This document shows, one piece after another, positions 9,605-20,280 of a stretch of DNA of 64,000 bases. Position 1 is the first letter of the stretch, and each line of letters begins with the position of its first letter. The translations under genes were made by a program, and so were the position numbers. Under the pieces are notes generated by a model that saw only the letters and a program-made list of their open reading frames with translations, searched no databases and was not told where the DNA came from. Where the stretch lies: the NCBI GenBank assembly GCA_015350385.1, contig WNKI01000004.1, positions 1,316,952 to 1,380,951 of the forward strand, written 5' to 3'. This stretch comes from Aculops lycopersici (taxonomy: Eukaryota > Arthropoda > Arachnida > Trombidiformes > Eriophyidae).

Positions 9605-12600
9605 TTGAATCGACTCTTTTTTCTCTGATAACTCGCTCTAATCTTTCATGATTATGATTAGTATGATTAGTATTAAAGAGCCATCTGATTGACGAGCTTA
9701 ATGAAAGTGTCTTGCCAGTGCACAAACACGAGCGGCATTCTAGCGCTGTCAACACCAAAGTCGAGTATCGCTCGAGTTTTTTTTTCTACTGCTGCTGTTG
9801 TTACTCCATTCCAACTTGCATATCGGCAATGTTGCTCAAAGTTGCAACCAGAAACTGAGCAAGTTGGACAAGAAGATGAATGAGAAAAAATTACACAAGT
9901 CAATCAGATTGTCGCCAGCTTTTCCATTCGCTGGATTGACAAGTAGAGACAGCCAAACGATCGGTGGGCGCCAGACTTTGTAGACATCTGCCGTCGGTAA
10001 GTAACCAAGTCCAATGATGGAACTAGCCGACCCACCGACCGACTAGCTTGCTACTAATCGCTTGACATGTCGCTCTCGCTTACAATGGCCCCACTGACAG
10101 AAGCGAGTCTCCTCCTGCGCCTCGTCGCCGTTGCAGTCGTCGCTTATGTCAAGCTAGCTAGCTGCTCAGAGGGACGGAGGCTCCAGTTGCCTCATAGCTT
10201 TTCAGTTGAAAGGCTGAAGACTGCGTTCTATGGAAATGCAATCACTAGTGAGGATTACGTAATGGTAGAAATCTCATGTTGGTGGCAACGCGACGCTACT
10301 ATGCGCAAGTCCAATTTTCATTACAAGTTTTATTTGAGTTAAGTAGATGGAGAGGAATTCATAGGAACTTTCCCCTTCCCCTTTTCTTTCTCTTGAGCAG
10401 GATGCTCATCGTCGTTGTTGCCGCCAACTCCGTCTCTGTCGTCGTCAACTTGAACTCAATTTTCTAACCTTCCCCCAGTTTGTCCAGCGGAATCTCGCCA
10501 GCGTCTGCCTTGATCGCAATGTTCTCGCCAATCGAGAGTGGAAAGTCTAGACGCCACGCGAAACGATGAGATGCGATCCAATGAGGCACTTTGCTTTGGC
10601 CTCGACTTTAGAAAATCGAAACCTAGCCGCTAGGCCCATTCCCTGCCACTGTCTCCGCCATGTAGGAACTCCACTGAATGCTGCTCTTTGGGCCGGAACT
10701 CTGAGGCCTAGCAAAAGTTTGTTTAGTTGACGACTGGATGTAACGGACAAACCCTCAAAGATACGAGGAAAGGGAAGGAAAACTAGATTGCTACGGGAGA
10801 ATGAGAAAGAGAGTCGAGCAAAATGTCAGCGTCCAATTTCCTAATGAAGTTACCGCATTACGTCAGGATGTCAAGGGTACGCTAAATAGCGCGACTTTAC
10901 TCTAGAATTGTATCCAACGACTTTTTTCATCTCTATCCATCTCTTAGTGAAACGCCGCCATTCAGTTAGTCATCCTATCACTCTCTAGAAAATGCGATGA
11001 AAGTCGCCCAATCGTCAAGCTAGCTTACCATAAGCTCACCGTTCGGGTTGGTCTCGCTCACGCCTCCCACGCTTTCAGTTTGACGTCCCGCTGGGTGGTC
11101 TTGGTCTCTCGTTGGATCCTTCAGATAGCTGGCCAGTGCGCATGAGATTGTTGTTGTTGTTGTTGTTATTGTTGATGTTGATGATGTTTTGGTTTGCGTT
11201 CGTTTCTTGCTTTTGTTAAGTCCTGTTCATTGGCAAGCCAGTCGGCCGGCGATTGCGTCATCGCTAAGTGTCTAGAAAACACTGTGAGCTGGCCGCTGCA
11301 CAGGTTCGTAGCACTGTCCAATGTGTTTCAGGCGACGACAACGACATCAACAACAACAACAAACTAGAACCTCAGCCTTTTCTCTATGCTAAAAGAAACG
11401 GTGAGTTACCGAAAATTGCCATTGGAAATGAGTAAAGCGGTAAGCCACTGCCTCTGATCTTCGGATGCCATGCAACCTGAAAGTAGCAGGTGGCAGCAAG
11501 ACGAGTGCAATAAAACGAGCGAACTAATCTGCAGTTCAATTCAGCCGTAATCGCGTCGCAAACACACACAAAACACAATACAAATGAAACAAGAGACAAG
11601 CAGGACAATGGTGCAGTTTGGGATTGCGGGAATTAGTGCGCCAGTGGCCATTGGCCTTTGAGGCTCTTTTGTGCATTGACGTTTTCGGCGCGCACATTCC
11701 TATCTGGTCCCGCTGTGTGGTGGGCGTTTGTTTCCCGGTGAAAAAGGCGCGCGATTTCGGTGCCTGAGTTTTCAGTGTTGAATCCGAGACACGCCCTAAC
11801 CGTTGAGCCTGGCCGCCTTCAACAGATCCCGCGGCCGCCGCCCGAACCCGGTGTGTGCGCTGGATGCAGAGTCGGCAGCTGCTGCTGGGACATTGGTAAA
11901 TGCCGCCGCCTTACAGTTCGAGTGCACATTGCGGCAGCAGCGGCGGACCACAAGCACGCCGAAATATTGTCTGTTTGAATGTGACGCAGAGAGCGAGAGA
12001 GAGACTTCTGCTCAATGGTGAATGCGCTTCCATCAGGCCGAGTTGGTTTTTACAACGCACACACAAACTCAGAGAGACTTCAATGCTAACACACGCATTA
12101 GCGGCGATGGCGACGACGACGACGACGATCCAACCAGCAAGCTAGTCACTGCACTCATTGCACTCACTCGCTCGCTCTACGGCAACTCCTTGTAGAAAAG
12201 CGCTGCGTTCGCGAGCACTCAATATTATTTAGTCGAGACGAATGCTACCAAGATTACGACGAGAAGACTACCGATACTTACAAACACTCTTCCATATCAT
12301 CTCGAGCAATCTTACCCTTTAAATTAAATCTCATCTCCTACTCTCATAACCATCAACTGAAGACTCTTTGGCCGTCGCTTCAAACCACCAGCTAGTAATA
12401 ACAATACTAGCGGGTTGCGATCAAGAGTTGGATCAAGAGGTTTAAAGAGGAAGAAGACGATAACAACGGCGAGAGATACAAAACCAAGACCAGCAACAAT
12501 AATCAACACAATATTATTACACAAAAACAATAACATCAACAACTAAATAAAATCTAACCAGCCAACTAAAATATCATCATCATTGATCTTTTAACTGACT

Positions 12601-12933
12601 CTGGTTGAAGTGTGTGAGATTCAGAGCAGAGTATTTGCAAAAGATTTGCCTTTTCTTGGCGCACCAAACTTGAAGAATCCGTGTAAATGTATTTCAATCA
12701 AGTTAACCAATTACATCATCACAATTATTATCATCACTATCCTCCCACATCAAATATAAACAACAATAATACTTATACTAATAACAATAGCAACATCAAC
12801 CATAAGAGTAATAATAGATTTGTTGCCTCTACAGTGATTAGTATGTTTCAACTAATTAGTAGGGTTACCTGACAAAACGCCATCCTATAGACACTAATTC
12901 AAATAACATTATATACAAATATCTAAAAAAATT

Positions 12934-12952
12934 TATATATATATATATATAT
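12934..12952. repeat. (AT)n microsatellite
   Basis: About nine alternating TA units lie in the AT-rich leader region upstream of S6 kinase. Confidence 0.9.
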
Positions 12953-13319
12953 TCATATTACATAAGCTAACTATTCAATCATAAAGATCATAAGAATTCA
13001 GCGAGAAAAAGGGTAGCTGTAAACAATATTAATCTATCACCAAGAGCATTACACAGCCAGCATATTATTACTGATACCTGATAGGCGCAACACCAACTCA
13101 TTGATCTATTCACCGAGCTAAAGTGTTGGAGTCTCAAATACTAACTCATCATCATCATCTTGCTAGTAGTTATATGCACACAGTTATATCATAATTGGTT
13201 GCAGTCAGAATAATCAAACAAGCAGACTAGCGCCTAGCGAGTGAGTGGGTGAACAAGCTTGCAAAATAGCAACAGCAACAACAAACAAGAAAACTCTATT
13301 CAACAAGAAGCCAGCCAAA

Positions 13320-15041
13320 ATGGGCGACCTGTTTGATTTAGAATTGCAGGATGTTAATCATCCTACAATGGGTGGAAATTCTAATTCTAATAACAATATC
13401 AATATTAACAATCACAATAGTATCACAAGCCACAATCATCACCACAACAATAATTCAAGTAACAAATCAATTAATTCACAAGCAAACCACCATTACAACC
13501 ACCAAGTACCTATCGATGGCCTTATAGCTGGACCAGCAGTAACTGGTAGCAGTGGTGGCAGTGGACCAGCTGGGACCTTAACCCCATCAACCACTTCAGT
13601 TCAAATAAGCAGCTCGAACAGCCAGAGATCTAGAAGTAATCCGTCGGAGGATGAGGATGATGATGATATTATTTTGGACCAAACAAATTTGTGCATCGAT
13701 GACATTGTCGATGGCCACCCACTAGTTGGCCAGTCGATAATCTACGATGCCGATCCTAGTAATCCTCTCTCGGTGGATTTAGTCATTGGCCGAACTGCTG
13801 GTGGCCCATTAAGTGATGATGCAATTATGTTTGAACAGGTGCACATTTGTGAGGCAACAGTTAATCCAGCACATAGCTCCAAGACGGGAACTCAAGATTT
13901 CGAGCTGCTGCGAGTACTAGGCAAAGGCGGCTATGGAAAGGTGTTTCAGGTTAAGAAGGGCACTGGCGCTGATCAGGGCAAGATATTTGCAATGAAGGTC
14001 CTAAGGAAGGCCAAGATTGTTATTAACCAAAAGGATACTGCTCACACAAAGGCCGAGAGGAATATCCTAGAGTCTATCAAACATCCATTTATTGTAGACT
14101 TAATCTATGCCTTCCAAACGGGCGGAAAATTATATTTAATCCTTGAATATTTACCCGGCGGAGAGCTATTTATGCACCTCGAACGCGAGGGCATCTTCTC
14201 CGAGGAAACTGCCTGCTTTTATCTAGCCGAAATAACACTAGCCCTAGAGCATTTGCATAGCTGTGGTATCATATACAGAGATTTAAAACCTGAAAATATT
14301 CTTTTGGATAAGGATGGTCATGTTAAGTTGACAGATTTTGGATTATGCAAGGAAGCACTAGAGGATGGCGAAACAACACACACATTCTGCGGCACTGTTG
14401 AGTATATGGCACCCGAGGTTTTGCTCCGATCTGGTCATGCTAAATCAGTTGACTGGTGGAGCTTAGGTGCTCTTATGTTCGATATGCTAACTGGTGGACC
14501 GCCATTTACTGCAAGTACTAGGAAGAAAACAATCGACAAAATCTTGCATTGTAAATTGGTTCTACCCAACTATCTAACTCCTGAATCTAGAGATCTCATC
14601 AAAAAATTGTTACGCCGCCAGGCTGCTCAACGACTTGGTTCCGATGCTGATGATGGTTTGTCGATTCGTCGACATAATTTCTTTAAGAAATGCGATTGGA
14701 ACGATCTGATTGGCAAGCGAGTCAAGCCACCATTTAAGCCAGTGCTTAAGAGCGACGATGATGTTAGCCAATTTGATACTGAATTTACTCGAATGACACC
14801 TGTCGATAGTCCAGATGAGACAATCTTAAGTGATAGTGCCAATCAAGTGTTCAATGGTTTCACCTACGTGGCTCCAAGTATTTTGAACGAAGTTATACAA
14901 ACTCAAACTGGTGGCACCGGCCAAGGAGTGACCCAGTGCTCAAAGTGTAATCCAACTAATAAGTACAATACAACAAATCTTTCAACTTCGAAAGTGAGAT
15001 GTCGATCGCCTAGGAAGCAACAATACAATGGATTTTTCTGA
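13320..15041 (+). CDS. S6k: Ribosomal protein S6 kinase beta (p70 S6K)
   Basis: AGC-family Ser/Thr kinase acting downstream of TORC1 and PDK1 to promote translation and growth. The chosen ATG (13320) gives MGDLFDLELQ, containing the TOR-signalling motif FDLEL; 25 open codons precede it without an ATG. An Asn/His/Ser-rich insert (about residues 16-60) and an acidic stretch follow. The kinase domain begins at about residue 193 with FELLRVLGKGGYGKVFQV and has the ATP lysine in FAMKVL, YRDLKPEN and DFG. Regulatory sites are intact: activation-loop Thr355 in HTFCGT, turn-motif Ser497 in TPVDSPD, and hydrophobic-motif Thr515 in GFTYVAPS. The tail is short and ends with a basic RSPRK segment, without the longer vertebrate autoinhibitory Ser/Thr-Pro array. 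573 residues, single exon; converges with MON2. Confidence 0.98.
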   Translation: MGDLFDLELQDVNHPTMGGNSNSNNNININNHNSITSHNHHHNNNSSNKSINSQANHHYNHQVPIDGLIAGPAVTGSSGGSGPAGTLTPSTTSVQISSSNSQRSRSNPSEDEDDDDIILDQTNLCIDDIVDGHPLVGQSIIYDADPSNPLSVDLVIGRTAGGPLSDDAIMFEQVHICEATVNPAHSSKTGTQDFELLRVLGKGGYGKVFQVKKGTGADQGKIFAMKVLRKAKIVINQKDTAHTKAERNILESIKHPFIVDLIYAFQTGGKLYLILEYLPGGELFMHLEREGIFSEETACFYLAEITLALEHLHSCGIIYRDLKPENILLDKDGHVKLTDFGLCKEALEDGETTHTFCGTVEYMAPEVLLRSGHAKSVDWWSLGALMFDMLTGGPPFTASTRKKTIDKILHCKLVLPNYLTPESRDLIKKLLRRQAAQRLGSDADDGLSIRRHNFFKKCDWNDLIGKRVKPPFKPVLKSDDDVSQFDTEFTRMTPVDSPDETILSDSANQVFNGFTYVAPSILNEVIQTQTGGTGQGVTQCSKCNPTNKYNTTNLSTSKVRCRSPRKQQYNGFF

Positions 15042-15829
15042 TAGCATACTATTTACTATTTTATAATAGGAAACAAAATATTATATATTTATGCCATTGT
15101 GTTTATTTTGTGTCATCAACATCACCACTACCACAACAGCCACCACCTTATCTACCAATCAAACAACCAAACATCAACCATTAGCTCTGATCCGGGATAT
15201 ACATACGACTTACAGCAAGCGCAACTACCATCAATATCAAGAGACTCCCAAGATTTAGTACAAACACAAAATCACAATTTGTTATCATTGAAATTTAAAA
15301 ATTGATGAATGAAGAAGGAAAAAGAAATGAAGTGGGGTAGACGAAGATGGAAATGAATAGGAAGAGATGAAAAATAATAGGGAAATATTTATTCGAAATG
15401 GAAGCCTAAAACGATGATCATCTTATCACTATTAGGAGGAACGTATTACTATTATTCTAATTTGGAAATTTCTTATCTCTATCTAAATAATTAAAAATTA
15501 TACGATTAAGTGTGTCGCAATTTTGGATTGTCCTATGCTCAACTGTATAGTTTTTTGTATCCCTTGACATATATGAATACATTAATATCGTAGGTTTACC
15601 AATATCCAGCTCTAGATAACTCATTATAAAGAGCGATGTTTGTAATTGAATTTAGAGTGCACCTATGCACCGGATATCCTGTTGAATACAAATATACTCA
15701 CTTACGCACGATAGAGGGAAAGAAATGGGCCTAAAGATATACTTCATTTTGATTGGTTGTGCTATGCAACTATTTTATTCATAACTATCAGTTGATTTAT
15801 CGCGCTCATAAGGTAGAGGGCTTCTTTGA
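15042..15829. other. AT-rich intergenic region between convergent 3' ends
   Basis: This holds the 3' untranslated regions of S6 kinase and MON2 and no gene-like frame. An AATAAA signal for MON2 lies at its right side. For S6 kinase only weak ATTAAA variants (for example near 15490) are seen. Confidence 0.6.
15774..15779 (-). terminator. AATAAA polyadenylation signal for MON2
   Basis: AATAAA on the minus strand lies about 50 bases downstream of the MON2 stop codon, a normal distance. Confidence 0.65.
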
Positions 15830-18800
15830 TTAAACATCCTCAATTCTAGCTGAGGTTAAAGGCTGCTCTCCAAATTCTTGGGTTTGCAGGGGTATCAATT
15901 GCTGTGGTAACTGGGATGATTTTGCGGGTGGTTGTGGTAAGGGTGTTGAAGGTGGCGATGATATTGGCGAGGGTGGTTTTAGCAACGATCCATATTCCAG
16001 CAAGACTTCATTAAGCGCGTCCCTTTTCACCTGGTCGGCTGGAGAATTTCTTGTAGCGAAGTCAATCAGGTGGGGATATAACGACAAAACTTGCTCCCAA
16101 ATCCTAGCTCCAACCACAGAAGTGGGAACCTTCTTTAGAGATCTTAGAAGAGTTGTCATAGCCCTAAGCACAAAGACTATCTCAGACATTCGGTGTCTTG
16201 GTAATGGACACTTACCAGCTAAGCGCTCGTCATGATTATACTTGATGATGACATCGGAGAATCTATTTAGTAGACAGTCAACGGCCAACTTATTGACAAT
16301 ATCAGCATCATTGTTGTTGTTGGCCTCATCATCTAGCTTTTGGTTTGCACTATCGGTTGAGTTGAAGTTGGAAAATTGCAACAATGCCTCGAAGCAGCAC
16401 CTGGCAAAGTCCTCGCGAAGCTCAGAGCTCATTGACTCGTCGCAGAGGGGTAATAGATTGATGATAGGAACCACCCAAATGGACAACCATAAATTTACAT
16501 CCATTCTCTGGCGAGTCCTTGCGTCAACTTGAGATTCGTTTTGAACTGAACTTGTCTTGCCATTCTTCTTGCTCGGCGGATTCTTGGATCCCTCAATTGC
16601 TAGTAAGTCTTGGAAGCACTTCAATGCGGCCAGTGAAACTTCGAACACCTTACTCAGGGCTGCTGTCTTGAGGAACTCCAGCAGAACATTCCAAGCTTTG
16701 TTGAAATTTTGTATCTGAGACAACTTTTCTCTCTTAAGGGTGAAAACTTTCGTCACACCTGTTAAAGCTAAAACCTGGGTTTCAGACCATTGCTTTTGTG
16801 CAGTGTTTCGCGAATGATGCATCACAATGGAATCGCAACCTGAATTTAGTGAATCATCGTCGCCTAGTCCACCAAGTGAGTCGCTGAAAAGAGAAGCTGA
16901 GGTAGGTGTTTGGACCTTCATATCAAGTGCAACACATGACCTGGTTCTAACTTGATGCAGAAGAGGGAATAAAATTTGCCAAGGTATTGCTTGCCAAGTG
17001 TTGAATTGCCAAATGTCGCCATGTGTAGTGATTAGTGCAAATAAAGTTTGACAGGCACTCTTTCGAATGGCCGGCCGAGGATCGATACAAATTTCGCTTA
17101 GTTTTGAAAACAGAGCCATCCAGATCGAATCATAGTTGCTGAGTTCAGATTGTCTAACAAACTCATAGATAAATGCTAAGTTTGGAGCATCATCCTCGTG
17201 GCTAAAGGTTAGAGTTTCATTCTCAATCTTATCCTTATTTTGGTGTAAATAATCTGCAACACTCCATAGTAATCCAATGGCAGTTAATGAGACGTTTGAG
17301 TCAAGTAGTTGGGAGGTAAACTTGACTATTGCAGCAATAATTAGTACCACACATTCACAATCAATTTGTGTCATATAATCACTGACAATTCCTTGTAAAC
17401 ATTGAAAAGCGATCCTATTGAGGTTTTCAGTTTGCCATTCGTCAACTGTCCCAATGATATCTATAAGTTGTGGCCAACCACCTAGCGCCGACTCACTTGT
17501 TGCACTTTGTATAACTTGTAACACAACATCCAGTTGTTTTTGTCGAATATCGGGATGTTGTATTTGTGATAAACTTTGCAATGGTTTCAGCAATTTTCTT
17601 GCATTCATTTGAAACTCTTTCGAGTCGAAATTGATTTTCTCGCTACCAACCGACCCATTTCTATCGCCTTCCGCTGTCTGATCTTGTTGTTGTTGTTGAC
17701 TATTGATCTTATTCATATTACTATTTCGATCCTCTTGTATTGAATTGCATGCTTGTTTTATCAAGTGAGTTAATGCACACGCTCCCCAATCCCTTATTTC
17801 AAGATTTTGATTCCTACTTATCTCGATAAAATGTTCAGTTAGTAGATCCCAAATACATCCTATACGATTCAAATTGACCAAACCAAGTTCAAGAAGTTTT
17901 GCAATAACATAGGGTGAAATGCTTAGTTGACATAACTCGGCCACAACTGTCCTTAGGTGCTTCCTCTTCAGTAGATGAGAGTTTTCAAATAATTTTGAGA
18001 TCATTGTTGTAACAACTGGAATATCAGTTGATGAGACAGTTGATATAGTTGTGCCAGCAGTTCCTGTATCAGCTGAACTTAAGCGTGTTAATTTCAATGG
18101 ACCAGATACTTGTTTAAGATTGGAGTCATTCTCTAATAATTTTGTGAAAATCGCAGTAAATATATCACCACTTGTCAATAGCTCAGTATAGAATTTTTGG
18201 ATGAGCATGGATAAAATGCGTAAAACTCGCATGGATGTTGCACTAATGGACCTATTATTTTCCATTGACGATTTGATGTCTGATACAACGGAAATAAACT
18301 CTTCATCTAGGATGCCTCCTTTGGTGAGTCTTGAATCGTTGGCTGCGGTGGCCGATGGTGTTGTTGTGGAAGTCTTGCCAAAAGTTGGATGGGTAGTTGA
18401 TTCATTTGGTATTGCATGGGTTGCGGAGCTAGATTGATTGACAGCCTTACTGATACTTTGGTCATACTCGTTCGCTGTATTGTAGTTGATATCAGGCGAA
18501 AACATTTCCAAAATCATGTAACAAACTCTCTCCTTGATGAGAAACCTAAACTCTTCGTGCCGAGTGAGTACATCCGAGAAGGAGACAAATACCAACTCAA
18601 GTAGCTCGAGTACAAATGTTTTACTAAGATCCGTTAGTCCAACTAACCAGAGGGTTTGCTCATCATTCAATATCAAAATGAGATCCCTCAATAGAAGGAA
18701 TGCATCGGCGGCGGCCGGCCTCAAGGATCTCGGCGCATATTGCATCCTAAGGGCATTGGCCAAATTGACCAAGTGGCCACTGATAAAACTCTTGAGTTCT

Positions 18801-19447
18801 TCATAATCAACTTGAACATTCGTCTCGGATTTATAATAGCTCAAGGCTCCAACCTCAGCCGCCTCCTCGGCCTCCTGCTGACGTTCCCTCAACTCCATTG
18901 CATCCTCATTCTCAACTCGCTCGAAGACATTAGATACGAGTTGCCTAATGGTTGCCGATGCAATACTTGTCACAATAGTGTTATCAATGTTGTATAAACG
19001 AAAGCACAAGACAATTGTTCTGGCCAACACGGGCCCTGAAACTATGTTGTTGGTTGAAAGCAATAGAGTTGCCGTTTGCAGCACCTTGACCTCCTCTAGA
19101 TTATTTTCCATTAGAGTCCACAAACAATCGACAAGCTTGCAAGCGGCCACCTTACTGACAGCCTGATGGGTTATCATTCTTTGCATTGCATTCAGACTAA
19201 TCTGAACCACCTTGGTGTTTTGTTTAAACTCACAGCCCATGATGAAAGGTTCGAGGATTCGAACGCTCTCATCGTGAAGAGCTTGCCGAACATCAATATT
19301 CTGATGATTCTTGCTGGTTAGTGTTCTAACTTTTAATATTGCCGCCTCGGATGCCTCCTTTAATGGTGGAAATTTTCTCTTTGATTCATTGGAAATTGTT
19401 CTCAAATCACTGAGCAATGAGTCGAGAGGATTTGCAGTAAGAGCCAT
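15830..19447 (-). CDS. MON2: MON2 homologue (Arl1/Golgi trafficking regulator), internally shortened
   Basis: MON2 is a large HEAT-repeat relative of Sec7 ARF exchange factors that lacks the Sec7 domain. It works at the trans-Golgi and endosome with Dop1 and flippase partners. The 1205-residue frame opens with the conserved N-terminal DCB-like region (LLSDLRTISNESKRKFPPLK, EPFIMGCEFK) and continues with YWLVG-like LWLVGLTDLSKTF. Conserved later blocks are VCYMILEMFSPDI, KLLELGLVNLNRIG, SIGLLW-like AIGLLWSVADY, DPRPAIRKSACQTLF, HHSRNTAQKQWSE, LAALKCFQDLL, DERLAGKCPLPR and VFVLRAMTTLLRSLKK. Relative to the about 1700-residue animal protein, two blocks of several hundred residues are missing, near residues 445-475 and 990-1008. 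The surrounding sequence runs continuously in frame, so the gaps are not introns. The tail is Pro/Gln-rich. Confidence 0.95.
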   Translation of the reverse strand: MALTANPLDSLLSDLRTISNESKRKFPPLKEASEAAILKVRTLTSKNHQNIDVRQALHDESVRILEPFIMGCEFKQNTKVVQISLNAMQRMITHQAVSKVAACKLVDCLWTLMENNLEEVKVLQTATLLLSTNNIVSGPVLARTIVLCFRLYNIDNTIVTSIASATIRQLVSNVFERVENEDAMELRERQQEAEEAAEVGALSYYKSETNVQVDYEELKSFISGHLVNLANALRMQYAPRSLRPAAADAFLLLRDLILILNDEQTLWLVGLTDLSKTFVLELLELVFVSFSDVLTRHEEFRFLIKERVCYMILEMFSPDINYNTANEYDQSISKAVNQSSSATHAIPNESTTHPTFGKTSTTTPSATAANDSRLTKGGILDEEFISVVSDIKSSMENNRSISATSMRVLRILSMLIQKFYTELLTSGDIFTAIFTKLLENDSNLKQVSGPLKLTRLSSADTGTAGTTISTVSSTDIPVVTTMISKLFENSHLLKRKHLRTVVAELCQLSISPYVIAKLLELGLVNLNRIGCIWDLLTEHFIEISRNQNLEIRDWGACALTHLIKQACNSIQEDRNSNMNKINSQQQQQDQTAEGDRNGSVGSEKINFDSKEFQMNARKLLKPLQSLSQIQHPDIRQKQLDVVLQVIQSATSESALGGWPQLIDIIGTVDEWQTENLNRIAFQCLQGIVSDYMTQIDCECVVLIIAAIVKFTSQLLDSNVSLTAIGLLWSVADYLHQNKDKIENETLTFSHEDDAPNLAFIYEFVRQSELSNYDSIWMALFSKLSEICIDPRPAIRKSACQTLFALITTHGDIWQFNTWQAIPWQILFPLLHQVRTRSCVALDMKVQTPTSASLFSDSLGGLGDDDSLNSGCDSIVMHHSRNTAQKQWSETQVLALTGVTKVFTLKREKLSQIQNFNKAWNVLLEFLKTAALSKVFEVSLAALKCFQDLLAIEGSKNPPSKKNGKTSSVQNESQVDARTRQRMDVNLWLSIWVVPIINLLPLCDESMSSELREDFARCCFEALLQFSNFNSTDSANQKLDDEANNNNDADIVNKLAVDCLLNRFSDVIIKYNHDERLAGKCPLPRHRMSEIVFVLRAMTTLLRSLKKVPTSVVGARIWEQVLSLYPHLIDFATRNSPADQVKRDALNEVLLEYGSLLKPPSPISSPPSTPLPQPPAKSSQLPQQLIPLQTQEFGEQPLTSARIEDV

Positions 19448-20280
19448 GTTGCTCTATGTTGGTGTTTGTAATTGTGATGATGTAATATAATATTATATGG
19501 ATTCAGAATATCTTTCGAATGGTTGTTAGTTTTTGGCAGATGATTGCTTCCTTTGATTTGATATGTGGTGTTCTATTATTGTTGCCAGTGCTGTAACTAC
19601 TGCAATGTTTCAGTAATTGTTTTGGTGTTCGTTAGGCTGACGTGTTGAATAATAGTAATGATGATAATAGTAATAAGAGTTTCCCGATATATTATTCACA
19701 GCAAAACTAATAACGGGAAGGTTGCTACTACTGCTGCTGCTGTTGTAGTGGCTGCACAATTGAATAACACATTCTCATATATTAGAATATATTGTACAAA
19801 TTTTGATAATAATTATATAAAGGTAAATAAATGATATCGATCATTTGACGTGTCAGCCTCTCTCTCACCTTTGGTGAATCTCTAGTTTTCCGCAATGGCT
19901 CTGCCACAGCAACAATAGCGGCATCGGCAGCTTCAATGTTGGCCGCCTGCCGCTTGCTTTAGTGGCTGTGAAGCAACCATGTGGACTACACTTGCACACA
20001 CTCGCATACAAGAACAATGGCTCACTTCGTACTGGAAGCTCACATAAATTTGCAGGTCAATTCAGGTAAGAGGAACAATTAAAGAGTTTGCATAGAGACT
20101 ATTGACAGGTTAGTTTTACCTTGATATTTCTGAGAAACAAATTACAAGCACGAGAAACTCGATGCCCAATTGCATGCGCTCTCTTACAAGCCTACAGATT
20201 TTTTTACTCTAGTAGAACTTCTTAACTTGACGCGAGGCGTAGCCAAACAAACTGGTGCGCAGAACTAACGACGAGTTGGA
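19448..20280. other. Intergenic, MON2 upstream region and receptor 3' region
   Basis: About 830 bases without a gene-like frame between two minus-strand genes. It should contain the MON2 promoter and the 3' end of the receptor-like gene. Short GCT/GTT-type runs occur near 19725. Confidence 0.5.

Larger units (their letters stand above)
6170..13319. other. 7 kb without a recognisable gene, upstream of two divergent genes
   Basis: This stretch lies upstream of both the acyltransferase and S6 kinase. It contains only short open frames without recognisable domains. The best, a 91-codon frame at 10067-10342, begins with a hydrophobic leader but is unsupported. Simple repeats include (GAT)n near 8478, (GTT)n near 8760 and 11150, and (AT)n near 12934. 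CAACAGGT or CAACAAGTGG words occur at 6401, 7357, 7785, 9043 and 9385. Promoters, 5' leader exons and enhancers of the flanking genes are the likely content. Confidence 0.5.

Noticed and set aside
10067..10342. 91-codon frame with a hydrophobic leader
   Set aside because: No family resemblance and no cysteine or cleavage pattern convincing enough to call a gene.
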